64,000 bases of DNA from Lethocerus indicus (GCA_019843655.1 JACDQD010000004.1:4774001-4838000), one strand, 5' to 3'; shown: positions 14,909-32,344, counted from the first letter of the stretch. The notes: generated by a model from the letters alone, not told the origin. Numbers and translations: made by a program.

Positions 14909-15305
14909 AGTAAGTGAACCTGACGAATGCAACCTCCACCACTGTCACCTATTTAATATGTGTATAGTGGGTGGTAGTGGGGACGTAAAATCGATCGTAA
15001 ACTCTGTGGAGGTTATAAACTTAATAGTATCGTTTTAATTTTAAAAGTAGAATTTACATTAATACCCTGCTGCATTTGTATACAGTGTCACGTAGTATTT
15101 GCTTTAAATGTCGGTAGTATATTGTTAAAAATATATTTCAGTACTGGTAGATAATGTAATAATTAAATTGATGTTTGTTTTATGTTCGGAATAGTAGGAT
15201 AGTTAAAATTCGGAATTTTTAAAAGTGCTTTCGATCCGAATCCGATAGAAAGGGGAGGACGCCAGAAGCGTTGATCGTCGCTTTCAAGTAATGTAAAACG
15301 TGAAA
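14909..15305. promoter_or_regulatory. shared head-to-head promoter region of UBOX5 and C2orf42
   Basis: About 400 bp separate the two divergent start codons. CpG is much denser here than in the neighbouring gene bodies, and I saw no clear TATA box in either direction. This is typical of a housekeeping bidirectional promoter. Transcription starts cannot be placed from sequence alone. Confidence 0.6.
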
Positions 15306-18300
15306 ATGCAAAATGAAGATAGGTTGCGTGCTTTGCTTTCCAACTTGGGGAGGTCTACACTGCGAGGTGTACGAAAGTGCCCCAAGTGCGGTACCTATAA
15401 CGGTACAAGAGGGCTTAGCTGTAAAAACAAAGCCTGCGATGTTGTGTTCAAAGAAGCCGGTGAAAAAAAGAAGCAGAGTATGGAAGTTTGCAAACTTGAC
15501 ACCGGTACTTCAACACAGGTATTGGTGTTCACATTTTATTTGCAGCTTCAAAGGAGATGTTTTGAAATTGTATATAGGTACAATGAATTTCTATTGTTTA
15601 GGTTTATTCCGTGAGAGTGAGAGATAAAGGTCCTGACTACAGAGGTTTTGTTCAGCTTCCACTTATGCAGTCTGACTTAGGAAATTCAGACTCGCATTAC
15701 ATCCCTCAGGTTGCTGCTTTGTGTTTTGTTGACTCTTGTCAGAGGCTGTTCAACACTAATATACTCAAATGTCACGTTAGTACCTTAGATATTTTAAGGA
15801 ATCCATTAGAAGAATATTTATATGAATACAAATTTGAAATATCATCACATTTGTTTATTTGGTCCTTAATTGGACTAATTTTGCTATTGTAAGTATTCTG
15901 TAAGTAGTATAGTGAGGTACTTTACACATGGTGGCTTAGGGTCAAATATGTAAGTGGAAACAGGAAGTCACATCATTTTTATTATATATATCATTATGTA
16001 TATGTCTTAAGCTTTTATTCCGATACAGGAAAGGGATGACATTCAAACAGTGGCTACATGTCAGCATGTTCAGTCAGCTTTGAGGTGCTGTGTTGATGCC
16101 CAGGCACTTGTCATCAACAATTCCATTCTAGCATCGCTAAACATTCCACCTCAAATCAAAGAGGTAATATAAATGAATTCATTTATCTTCACTTATAAAA
16201 TATAATTTTGGTATATTAAGAAAATTAACATCTAAACATGAGAACACAGTATCTATATTCGAACTAAGCGAAATACCTGTTCAAATGTATTTCCATATTT
16301 TTTAGTCTGTTTGGCAGTTGGGAATAGAAACCCCTGGACCGTTAGTACAGAGGGTTTCTAAAACAATAATGGCAGTCAAGTGCAAAGTAACCAGTAAGCA
16401 CCCACTTGGATTCCTGCATGTTTCATTTTTCATGTCACCAAAGTTGAAAGAAAATCATTTTTCCTGCACTTGTACAACATTCAAGGTTTGTTTTTATTGT
16501 ACTACAATCATTGGTATTAATGTTTTGTTAACATTACAGGAATCAACAAATGTATTTATTTTTAAATCTTTGGTTAATGGTTTTTACCTTTCTTTTACAT
16601 ACTAAGAAGAAATCACCTAAAAGTGGGTGCTCTTATTTTTTTATGTGGGGACAAAAATGTAATTGTTTTTCAGACATAGTAAATACCATAGTCTTAATAC
16701 TTTAAGACATGTTCATGTGATCAAGAAAAGAAATGGAATGGCATTTTTCCAGAATCAAGTGAAGAGTGTTAATCCTGAATTGGTAAAAAATTGTGTTCAC
16801 TATTATGCCTGCATTACCGCATTTGCAAGTGATGCCAAGTTGACCGAGGAATTTTCACAGTTTATTGAGAAAGAGAAGCTGGTGAAGACATGTAATGCTT
16901 TAGGTATTAATGAATTAAATCTTATTTAATTATAAAAGTTAAGGTAATAACTTATTATTATTATTATTTAAAAATACCCTTTCTGCAAACCAGTGTGTCT
17001 GGGGTCTCCAAACTATGGCCTGTACTGGAATGGATGTGTACATTAACTAATATATCTAATTTGATGCAATTTTACTATTATTGTTAATTTTACTATATTA
17101 TTTACGCATCTGATATTAATTTCTAATTTATGTTCTATAATTACAACTCTACTGGAAAATAAAATCTGTGTTAAGGTAAGTTAAGTTAAGGTGGCAAGTT
17201 AAGGTAATCACTTATTATTATTTAAAAATACCACTACTGGAAAATAAAATCTGTGTTTAAGCCTTATCATCATTGATTTGCAATGGATTGATGTATTGAA
17301 GGATAAGTTTAAAAGTTTTTTCTTTATGAAGAAAAAGAAAATTTTCTTATGAATCCTTATCTCAAGACCACTGTTATAATTTTAAGACATTCATGTACTC
17401 ATTATTAGTTTGAGTATTACTTTTAGTGTTTACATATTCTCTTTATATTTCAAATAAGATGTAATTGTGTACATGTTGTTTTTTTTATTTGGAATCTTTA
17501 AATAAAAGAAGACTTAATTTAATTTATTCTTGAAATATAATTTTGGAATAACTGCCATGCCTAATTATACTTCATAATTAGTTTTTAGTAAGGATGTTGA
17601 TGAAGAAGAGGGTCAGAATCCTTTAACTTCAATACTGAATGAGTCAATGGATGTGAAAGTTGAGGTTGAAGTTCTTGCCGACCCATCTGCATTTTTGAAC
17701 AAAGACCTTTTGCTTCCAGGAGGACTACCTCAGGTGTCAATATTTCAGTAATTGCATTTTGCATAATTCTAAGGCATTGCTAATTAAATGTAGCCCAAAT
17801 TATTAGAGATTTCTCTCAGAATACATTTTGTGTCCAATAATACGTTTCACAGATATATAGAGTGATTTATGTACAGGTATTTAATATGCTTACTGCTTGA
17901 TTTATTTTTAAATATTAACTTTTGAGATTAGTTGTGAATATCATTCTGCTGTATTAACATATAACTTGCAGTATTGTTTTTTTCTTATTTTAACACAAAT
18001 GTGTAAAAATATTTTAAAAGTCCTTATTGAAATTGCCTCATCCAGAAATGAACCATAAAAATGTTATGACAACAGCATGATACTAAATTTATTTATTGCT
18101 AAAAGAAATAGAATTGTAATATTGAACTGAATTTAATCTAAATATTATAATTGCCTAATATCTAAATAGTCTACTTGAAGACAAATACATATGACAGTTC
18201 CATTGATGTTTATGTTTTACATATATAGAGTAGATAATGTAAAATCATTATCTCTGTCTTGTAATAGCCAAAGTAAAATAATAAAATGATGTTGGCGCTA

Positions 18301-20171
18301 ATAATATTTGAAAAGTTTTATTGTAGGTTTAACTTGAAGAATTGATTTGTTATCTATTATAATTAATTTTCTGACTAGTTCTCATTGTACATGGATATTA
18401 ATTAAAATTAGTTTAAAATGAAATACTTATTATAAATATTCAATTAGTCCTGTCTGACTACTACTGTTTAATGTGCAGTATTTTTACATTGTATTTGGCT
18501 AGCAGCCAGTTTTTCAACAGGTTTTGTAGATGTTTTAGTGTACCACTTAACAGGCAGACAACAGACTTTATAACTTATCTATAAATAGACAGGATAGGTG
18601 ACAACATTATAACTGTATAATATTCTTACAATGGCATGTTTACATTTTTAATTAACATTTGTTTTCAATAACCCTTTATGGTGGTTTTAATTTTCTAAAA
18701 TAAATCTTTCACGATGGTTTATTATTGTGGACTTTGGGAAATGCATAGATATAACTGTTTGTAATTTAGTGTATTTATATTTTTCTGTATAATGTAGGAT
18801 TTAGAACTTTTAAAAGGGTTTCCCGTAATTGATGTTGAAAGAGAATTGGTAACTGAAGAGTGCCACAGCATTAATGTGGACCAAACTTCACTTTCTACTG
18901 CAGCTGTCACGTGTAAAGTTATACAATCAAATCCAACTCCTAACAAAAAGGTGAAGGTATGTCGGAACATTTTTTTGGTTGTATTATAATACCAATTTTT
19001 ATGCATACATTGTACATATATATATAAAATTTAATCTGGAGGCATTCTTTGGTGAAAACTCTACATGAATATTTTTCAATTTTTGATTTTCATTTGTTCA
19101 CATGCGTTACTATTGGTGCACTTATCAAAAAGTATATGCAAGTTGTGTTAAAATGTGTTATTTTATTACAGATGAGAGGAATTAAAAGAAAAAATGAACT
19201 AGATGCAGCTATTGGCTCACAAAGTAGGAAGAAGATCCCTAAGAAGGATCCATTAAAAAAACATTTTAAATTTCCAGATGGTACCAATGTATTTTATATT
19301 GTATATGTCTTGTAATTTTATAGAAAATTATCAGTTTCATAATATGCTTGAATAATGACTGTGAATATTTGAAAGAATATTTCAGCTCTACTTCATTTTT
19401 CTGGTTGTGTTACAGAGAGGACAGATGTTTCAAAAGTTCACCAAAATTTTATTGAGTGGTTGGCATCTGTTACTGAACGCATTAATCAGACAATGCATTT
19501 CCAGTTTGATGGCAAGCCAGAACCACTTGTTTTTCATACTCCACAAGTATAACATTATTTCATTATAATATAGTTTAATAAGTTGTTTCCTATCCATTAG
19601 AATAAAAAAAGTAGTAAGAATTCTTGACTATGTAACAGAATTTGCATTTATGCATGCTAAAATGGGTTTATATTTTTTTTCAAAATGATATTTGAATAGT
19701 TGGTGAACTTGTCCACTATTGTATATGCACATTTTATGTATGTATATATATATTTTTAATTGCTAATATATTTTGTTTTTTATCTTAATTTTTTTTTAGA
19801 TATTCTTTGATTGCTTGATGGAAAGGTTCTTAGCACCATCTATTGGTGTGAGGAGGAGAAGATTACCCAATCAGGTAGCCACCATAACTAGAAAAGAGGC
19901 CCCACCTTTAGGTACTTTCTACAATTACACATGGCATATTAGCAACATACTACATGCAAAAGCTATATTTGATACTCCTCTTGTAAGTACAAAATGTGCA
20001 TATAATTATTATAACTGTTTAATTGTGTTTCCTTTATCATACAACACATTTACTTTCACAAGTTTAATTAACCTTTACCCTCCTATGGAAAAATATATGT
20101 CACTTTATCAAAAATATCAATTGGGTCGGGGAGTTGCACACTATACTTAGTATAGTTGATGCTATATATAG

Positions 20172-20212
<41 letters not shown>

Positions 20213-21066
20213 TTTTTGGCCCAGGTAAAAAACCTACACAAATGTTCAAAATATGTATTAATTGCATACTGAAGACAGATTATACACATATACCAATTGA
20301 AAGTAATAAACAATGTGTTATTTTAATGATACTTAAAAAGATTATACGTTACCATACCATATTCTGTTGGTGGAAATAATTTGAAGGCATATGAACTTCA
20401 TTTGTATATGTTATAAACCAACCATTACAGTATTGTTGTCAAGTATATATTAGAGTATGTAATTGTATAATTTTATATATTTTTATATAGTTATATACAT
20501 TTTTTATATAATTTTAATTTTTTGTTTCAAAGATGGTACTGAATGTTACAAGAAGTTTTGTGCAGAATCCTGATGGTACGTATGATGATTTTGACCCAAC
20601 TACACCGGATGAGACTGCTTTGTATCCAAGAAAAGAGGGTGAAGCAAATATTAGACCAATGGAACTTAAAACTTATCTTAAGATAGGTAAGCTAAAATGA
20701 AAATGCAGTGAAATACACTAATTATTTCATTCATTTCATACATATCTGTATTTTAAAATGTACTTAAGTATGTTCCCAAGATAAATAAAATAAGTATAAA
20801 AATATAATAAATAAAATGATAAAACTGGGTAATGATAATGAATAAATAATACCTAAGTTGGAAAGAAGATTTTTATACATGACATAAAAAAGATGACACT
20901 GTTTCAATCATCTCTACATATGTTAATTTGTGCAGGTAAAACATCTGCTGAACAAACTACTCCTTCACTTCTCTCAATTGATTGGACACCAAATGTATTA
21001 CCAATTTCAAAAATTGGGGAATTGAAGATCACTTTTGAATTTGGACACACTCATCCAATTTCCTGA
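15306..21066 (+). CDS. C2orf42: C2orf42 homologue, zinc-binding protein of unknown function
   Basis: Conserved animal protein of unknown role. Twelve exons: 15306-15518, 15602-15775, 16029-16163, 16306-16485, 16753-16881, 17593-17733, 18798-18956, 19172-19280, 19416-19546, 19800-19982, 20533-20686, 20936-21066; 612 residues (human 574). I start at the ATG at 15306; an upstream in-frame GTG is unlikely. The N-terminal treble-clef zinc finger reads [19 protein letters not shown], close to the human protein. Exon 1 is followed by DKGPDYR, and exon 4 has [11 protein letters not shown] in exon 4 plus CVH in exon 5 form a CxC...CxH arrangement. Exon 9 has [11 protein letters not shown], exon 10 [17 protein letters not shown], exon 12 [15 protein letters not shown] basic, nuclear-signal-like stretch is in exon 8 ([15 protein letters not shown]). 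The exon 5-6 junction is the least certain: the best phase match uses donor CTG|GTGAAG. A better-looking donor at 16903 does not fit exon 6. Confidence 0.94.
16936..17261. repeat. local duplication and transposon-end-like string in intron 5 of C2orf42
   Basis: Segment A (16936-16978) recurs at 17196-17232, and segment B (17149-17175) recurs at 17234-17261. The second A and B are adjacent while the first pair is separated by ~170 bp. The separating DNA begins near 16991 with CAGTGTGTCTGGGGTCTCC followed by AAACTATGGCC, resembling ends of hAT-type elements. The duplication is directly visible; the transposon origin is inference. Confidence 0.5.
20174..20210. repeat. (TA)n microsatellite in intron 10 of C2orf42
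   Basis: Uninterrupted alternating T and A over 37 bases. Confidence 0.95.
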
Positions 21067-21247
21067 CATTAGCTCTATTCTTATTATTGTATTGACTAGT
21101 TTTTCAATTTTGTTGTCTTCCTGTACTTATTACATTGTATGTGTAAAAACCTGTAAGAAAAAATGTTTTATGTTGTATCATAAGTAGAATATAGTTATTT
21201 TTTCCTTGTTGCTTTTATGCAGCCATGAATAGTTATCATTTGTATTT

Positions 21248-21253
21248 AATAAA
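21248..21253 (+). terminator. poly(A) signal of C2orf42, main 3' end
   Basis: AATAAA about 180 nt after the C2orf42 stop codon. Confidence 0.65.
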
Positions 21254-21524
21254 GGAAAGATTTTCTGTAAATTAAAATGAATTGAACATAATTTTGTCAT
21301 TCCATTGTATAATGGATAGAAAATATGCTGCGATTAAATTATTTAATTTTGAAATATTAGTGAACAACTCTAATCCTGTTTGTTGTCTGTAGGTATTGAC
21401 ACTGAAAAAAGAATATTATATGTGCTACTGTGATATAATAATGTATCACCATTTAATTGTTACAATAAAAATGCTTTATATAATATTAAAACAATATTAT
21501 CTTTTACCTTGTATCTTCTTTTAG

Positions 21525-21604
21525 ATTCTTTTTATGGTGCCAAATTACCTCTTATTAAAGAAATATTGACTCACATTGAGCCATGGAAGGTATTTGCACT
21601 ATAA
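21525..21604 (+). CDS. candidate alternative last exon of C2orf42
   Basis: A strong pyrimidine tract and AG (21523-21524) precede a short open frame. The main transcript's exon 11 ends in phase 1 (AAG ATA G). Joining it here gives GAT, then SFYGAKLPLIKEILTHIEP and WKVFAL, then TAA at 21602-21604. An AATAAA follows at 21621-21626. Splicing to it would replace the 43-residue conserved C terminus with a 26-residue amphipathic tail. A GT after the Lys codon also makes a cassette exon of something else possible. There is no family support that I know of. Confidence 0.4.
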
Positions 21605-21620
21605 AAATTAAGAAAATATA

Positions 21621-21626
21621 AATAAA
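21621..21626 (+). terminator. poly(A) signal after the alternative C2orf42 exon
   Basis: AATAAA 17 nt past the stop of the candidate alternative exon, consistent with a second 3' end. Confidence 0.4.
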
Positions 21627-22199
21627 CATTAATTTGTTAGTAGTAATAAATGATTTTACTAGTTAGTAAATATGAGTTACTGCAGTTGGGTTTAAGAATT
21701 ATCTATACTCGAGTCAAATATGCTGTTTTGAGCATTGACATTAGCGAAAAGTTTGTTTTCATGTGTTGACAATATAACATGAATATAAATTTGGCAGGAT
21801 GTTAACAGCTGGTGCCATGTATATTATACAATATATGTAGAACTGATGTAAGAATCAGGTCAAACCAGTTCCATAATTGATTCATTTGGTTCACATTTTT
21901 GTTTTTGATTCCGAAAAAATTGTTAAGATATTGATACCGATATACGACTTTAATATTTCAAATAATTTAAAAGTTATAGTTAATTTAAATAAAACGGCTT
22001 CAAACTCATGAAATCCAAATTTCACCGGGAATGATATCTATCCGCACAATACTTCGGTTGGACTTAGGGTGTTTTTATTTAGTAAGGAATTAATTCCAGA
22101 TTTATGTAATACAGAATTAAACAAATTTTAATTGACAGACTAATCGTATTATTAACGGTAACTCGAATTCAATTTAGATCTTTAGATCAATTTCAGTAG

Positions 22200-22312
22200 C
22201 GCTGATTATCATTGATTACCTCCTTCGGTTCTGATGGCACCGTCGCTATTGGCCGCATTAGCAACTGTTACGTTAGTCTCTCAGTAACTTTCGCTGTGTT
22301 CACTTCGTCGAG
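22200..22312 (+). promoter_or_regulatory. GOT1 promoter and 5' leader
   Basis: CpG-rich patch in otherwise AT-rich DNA. It contains ATTGG (inverted CCAAT) at about 22249 and an initiator match TCAGT at 22281-22285, which would give a ~30-nt leader before the GOT1 ATG. No TATA box was seen. Confidence 0.5.
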
Positions 22313-26895
<4,583 letters not shown>

Positions 26896-27391
26896 TGTGA
26901 TTGATGAATTAATTTAGAAAAGTTAATTCTTTATGAAAGAAAAAAAACAGTAAACCACATTTTCAGTTCTGGGTTATAAAATCATTGTAGTTATGGGAAA
27001 ATGCTAAAAGTTGCTTTGTGTCATTTGACAGAACTTATATTGAAAACAATATTTGAACATGATTTTTAAATTTGCCCTCATTTAAAATCTTCCTTCCTTT
27101 ATGATTTGGTTCATGGAATGTTTTAACATACTACCATTGTAAAGATGTTTTAATTAATTCACTTTCTGCTGTTAGTTTTCTGTTTGCATTGTTTAATTTC
27201 AAGCTGAAAATCAATAGCTTTTTGTGGTTTATGAATGTAGGGTTAAATGTTAATGCAGAGAAATATTTGTTATTTTATTGGGTAGAGTCTGCCATGTGAG
27301 TAAGGAAGGGAATATATACAAATACTTATTGTAATATAGTGATTGAGATTGTTTGAATATGTTGTTTATTTTCAAAAAATATAATGCTTTC

Positions 27392-27397
27392 AATAAA
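27392..27397 (+). terminator. poly(A) signal of GOT1
   Basis: AATAAA about 500 nt after the GOT1 stop codon, in AT-rich 3' UTR-like DNA. Confidence 0.6.
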
Positions 27398-27419
27398 TCA
27401 CTTTACTATCTATCTAAAC

Positions 27420-30400
27420 CTAAATCTGTTTTAAATATTGGGCTAGGGGCTTATTTCATAGTTAAATAAGAACTAATAGTAAAACATGCTAGCTTTAATG
27501 ATTAGGTGGAATTTTTCTAACAAAATCTATATTAAATTTTTAATACTAATTTAATTGTATTTTATTTTTGCATTAATTCTAAATTATTACTGTTAGTGCT
27601 TACTAAAATCAAAGGTTTCATACAATTTGGAACATTTGGGTGAATATGTGAATAACTTTTCTGACTACTTTATTTTTAGTCACCTCTTAAATCTTAGATC
27701 TTCAAATTTTCATCAATTAATAGAGGTCAAATCATTTAGAAATAAAATGATAATTAGATAATCCTTTTCTGTTGGGCTTTGATTAATATGGTATTTATTG
27801 CGAATAATTCTTTCTAGATTATTCCAGAGTGATCAAGGCAATAATTATAATTGTGCATATTCTTACTGCATATTTGTTAATATTTTTTTACTGTAAGAAA
27901 CAGTTTATGTATACTGAGAAAAATAGCTCTGAAATAGAGAAGGAACTTGTTAGAAAGCAATTTTAGTTCTTGTAATATGTTTAATTCATTGTATATGTTT
28001 GGCATGAAATTATTTAACACTTTCAAGTAAGACATTGTTTGATAAATTGTGAAAAGTAGGTAATAATTATCTAAATGATGTTGCAATGCTGAGATGCTTC
28101 AATTGCATATATGGCTCTAAAAGGGTGTATAAATGATTTATTGTGTGAACATTCTTTTAACACTATTTACTATAAAGGCCAAAAATAAAAGGGAAAAGGG
28201 TAGTAAAATTTTTAAAATTTGGCTTCAGGCTGACAAAATTAGTTGCTAACAGAAAAATTCTTGATGGTTTGAATGGACTTTTGTATAAATTAATTCAGAC
28301 CACTTTGGGTAAATATTTTATATTTCAGCTCAGTACAACAGTAGAAGGTAATATTTGGCAAGAAATATAATATCAAGTTAAATAAATCAGAACCTTTCAT
28401 TGTTGAATACAGGTTAATTTTATTATCATAATTACTTGTGTGACATTATTGTGTCATTACAGTTATGTTAAATGTATACAACTGCGATAATTCCTCTTTA
28501 TTTTGTTAACGATAACAGGATTAATGGGAACAGTACTTTTATATTACCAGTACTTTTATATTCCTTTTCTAAGGTGCCAGTTTGGTGATGGTAGAATTGA
28601 GATAATTACCAGTGGGAACATGTAGTTTACTTCACACTTGCATATTTTGGGTGCATGTAATCAGATATTACTTCAAAATTGTATTAATTTTTATAATGAT
28701 AACAATTTTTTGCAACTGCCTGTCCCCATTTTTTGGTGTACTTTTTGGCGTGCAGGATTTATCTGTTTCTCCCCAGACATTTGATCCTGCACAGTTATCA
28801 GAAAAAGGACTAAATTAGAAACAACTCTTGTTCAGATTTCTTGAGCCTTCTATCGGCTCACTTAACCTCGAATTCATTTATATATCCATTTTAATTTACC
28901 ACCGTTAAGATAGTATTGTAATTATCTACTAACATCAAAACGTGTCAATATATAAAATTTTAAGATGCACCTTGTTTCGTATGACACATGGAGGATTGCA
29001 AGGATTAGATTCTATTAGTTGGACGGCTGAGTGGATCCCCACAGTTTGATTCCGTTTCATAACGCCTTTGTAAACTAAGACTTTGTTGCACTGATAGTTT
29101 TGATTTGTAGCCAAGGGGTCTTAGTAGGAATTTGTAACGTCGTTTCGTTTCTGTAAGTTTGAGTCTTGTATGTGGGTTTCATGTCAATGGACCTTCTGTC
29201 CAAGTACAGTACCGACCAAGTACCGCACTTGATTTTCAATAGAAAGTTGGGACTCGTTCAGGAAATAACCGAAGTGTGAAAACCAGCTACTGAATCGGCC
29301 TCGGGTACTATCAGAGATTGCTAATTGTTTCTTGGGAAATTATTACTGTTTCGACCTTCTGATTTTCATGTGTTCGAATTTTTCCAGTTTACAATAAGGA
29401 AACGTGTTTATTTTTCTTCCGGGTGTGTTTCATTCTTGACCGATATCCACTTTGACCCTCAAGCCCAAGCGTGAGGCGATAGTTATTAATCCATATCCGA
29501 GTGTAATAGGTTAAATCTATCGCTCTGGGCCAATGCCAGCTTTATGTTATCTTTCAGCTCCCCATTTTTTAATCGTCTTTTTTCATATGATGACAAAACT
29601 TATTAGTAATTATTTATTTGAATAATCTTTCTGCTTGTTTCCGAAAAGTGATATTTAATTTATAATAATAAGTGTGTTCTGATAACGAAATGGAAATGAA
29701 CCACACACACACACGCCACATATGTGTGCGTGGCGAAATATATTTGACTTTATCTAAGTAACGTTCGACGTTAACATAAGTTTAAGTTACAGTTATAATT
29801 GGGTATAATTTGTTCCGCCATTGTTAACTAGGCCAATGAACATGACCAGTTGCAGAAAAACGTTTCTGTAAAATTTAAGTCGGCGAACCCGATAACTATC
29901 CTGTGAAATTACCAAGATAACAATTATTTTATACACAGCGAATTCTATGTCTATTTCTGCGGATTAAATTAAAAACAGCGTTTCTTATTCAAATGCAAAT
30001 TTGATGCTTCATCGGCAGGCGGTATGCCGGCAAGTACCAATACAATGTTTATAATAATGTTCTTACAGAATAGTACTGCAGCTAATGTATTTGTAAATAA
30101 TATCTAATTTACATTCTCTACCTGTATTATTCCTCAGCCAAATGTACTTTTTTTTATTACAGAATTTCCACGGCAACGAATATAGAATCATCGTTAAAAA
30201 CCATAACACGGAACATTATTATCATACCTTGATTTACAGAAACCGCCTTAGGACGTTAGGACGTTCCTTTGGGCGGTGGTCATCTGAAGCAGCCGATGCG
30301 TTTAAATCCTATTTTCTCCGTCACAATCGGTGTTTCAGAAATGTAATGTAGCCTTTTTTGACCCCCTGGGTTTCGTCGCGACTGCAAACCCCGTGGCGGA

Positions 30401-31860
30401 ACGTTGCCCAATTTTCCTTAAAATATACTGAACGTGACTAGATATGTTTCTAGCCAGTCGCTGAGTTTGGTATTTGCCTGTTGATCTTCCGCATCAACTT
30501 TTTGAGAGGTGGACACGAAATGTTAAAATGTTAAAGGTTAATCCGTCCGCGTATTTTTGTTCACAAGCGGCGATTTTTCTCCTCCCTCAGAAACAGTCCT
30601 CAAAATATTTAGAGTTAGTTAATTTCCAGAATCGACTTGTATTTTAATTTACAACTTAAATTGTTTGACTGCTGTGGATGTATTAGAGCCAAATACGATG
30701 AGGGTGATCAACAGTGGGTCTTCGCAATTGCACGTCACAATTCCTGGCTTCACGTTGAAGTTCCCCTTGAAAGAAAGAAAGGAAGCTGTGTTCTGAAATA
30801 TTCCTAACAAATAGAAAGTGTCCACGGTCGGTGTGGGCAAACACACGTGGTTAAGAGTTGTGACCGTACACCAGTTGTGTGGCCCGCGGAAGTAAAGTCA
30901 CTTCTTCATTCGGATGATGTAATTCTGTAATTGTCCCTTTGTTCCATGAATGGAATACACGCATTTGCCTGGTACGAACTAGGGACGGCTGAAATAATGC
31001 GACTTACGAGCTGCTAATAAACTGTCGCTAACCATTAGATCGGGGATAACACGTCGATTGAGGCTATCGACGTTTTATTATTTTGTTATTAAGTATTGTT
31101 TAGTGAAGATTCGCACAAAATATTTACATATCATGATTCGAGTAGCTCATATTCAAAGAACTCACTGGGGTAAGGGATATTTTTCATTTGATAGGGTGAC
31201 TGGTGGTAGAAACGAAAAAGAACTGTATTACAGTATTATGATTTGTATTTCATTATATATACATTTAAATAAGAACTAACGTCAAGTTACAACAATTATA
31301 CAAATCGTTCTTTTATTTTTAATTTGATATCTTACTAACGTCTAATCGCGGCATATAGTATGCCGTAATGCCCATTATTGTAAACAATCCGATTAATATC
31401 TATATCACATTAATTACAATATTAACTCTAAAACAGGACTACGTCCTGGGAGGTATGTCTTTTTAAAGCGACGTATTCGTAAATAAATACAGTTAATATT
31501 TAGCTACGGCGGTGACTAACTACACGATCGTCCACAGACATAGCGGTGATTTATCCAGCTGATAAGAAAAAACAGAAATTACACGAAATCTCGTACAATC
31601 GAAATATTTCTCCAGGCGCGTGTTTTCCCCTTGACAACGTCCTCGAAGTCGCGAACATGAGCCGTTCGCAGATGAAAACGTTTCCTCGATTAATTTTGAG
31701 TGCGGCGCTACTCGAAAATTCATCGCTAGCTTCGTAGCGGCCCTTTTTTGTCTCGATTATTCCTCTATTCCCGGGTAAACAGAAACGAGCGATTATTTAT
31801 CTATAATCTAATAAAAATTCGCTCTCAAGCGCGAGCCGGTTCCGAGCGGTATTAATCGTC
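27420..31860. other. intergenic region with no supported gene
   Basis: From 27.4 to about 28.8 kb the DNA is AT-rich and CpG-poor like the genes to its left. After about 28.85 kb CpG and GC rise sharply. The short open frames on both strands look like chance. A CA/TG-rich palindromic patch lies near 29701-29735. Confidence 0.6.
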
Positions 31861-32031
31861 ATTAATTCAAATTGAAAGAGACTGTTCGATACGCTTTGTA
31901 CAGTGTACCAACGTATCGAGGCGACTCACCGCTTCGACCGGCACGTTCTCGGGGCCGTTTACCCGGGGGGTGGGGGTGGGGAGGTTGGTTAAAGGGGCGA
32001 AGAGGGCGCAAAATGTGTCCGGGGCGGTGGC

Positions 32032-32241
32032 CTAGTAGGGGCAGAAGGGGGCGGCCGGGTAGGGGACCTTGCCCGGGAAGGCGTACGGGTCCGGGTTGAT
32101 GATCCTGCAGAGTGACCTGTAGGAGTCCTGTCTTGGCTGTGAGCGGCGGGGCGCCCTCGACGCCTTCCACCAGGCGGGAACGGCTCCGGCCACCGCCAAC
32201 ACCGCCATCAGACACACGACCAACACTAGGCTCACCTTCAT
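32032..32241 (-). CDS. small secreted peptide precursor, 69 residues, family unrecognised
   Basis: Start at the ATG at 32241 (MKVSLVLVVCLMAVLAVAG), which opens with a classic signal peptide; the in-frame upstream extension has no hydrophobic start. The predicted mature part is ~50 residues: VPAWWKASRAPRRSQPRQD, a Tyr/Pro-rich tail, two cysteines 17 residues apart (LCRIINP and APFCPY) and a stop at TAG 32032-32034. A TATA box lies ~110 bp upstream, giving a compact one-exon gene. The RAPRRS stretch has a dibasic pair, so processing into a peptide hormone or antimicrobial peptide is conceivable, but I recognise no family. AAG|GTGAGC directly after the start codon also reads as a good splice donor, and GTGAGT at 31929-31924 could start a 3' UTR intron. 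The gene structure is therefore not settled. Confidence 0.5.
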   Translation of the reverse strand: MKVSLVLVVCLMAVLAVAGAVPAWWKASRAPRRSQPRQDSYRSLCRIINPDPYAFPGKVPYPAAPFCPY

Positions 32242-32344
32242 CGCTGCCGACAGAGGGGACTCTACTGGACTACTTGGGGGGGAGGCTGACACAGCGGAGA
32301 CAATTCGACGGTGGAGTGTTCCTGTTGTCCGGCCGGCCGGCCCC

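Noticed and set aside
20083..20379. Frames made of alternating Ile-Tyr
   Set aside because: Translation of the (TA)n microsatellite.
29005..29060. tRNA-like GGCTGAGTGG ... GTTTGATTCC near 29.03 kb
   Set aside because: A-box and B-box-like strings are too close together and no acceptor or anticodon stem can be formed.
31862..32215. 117-codon minus-strand frame rich in Pro/Gly/Arg
   Set aside because: Overlaps the signal-peptide gene in another phase and has no signal peptide of its own. Long mainly because the DNA is GC-rich.
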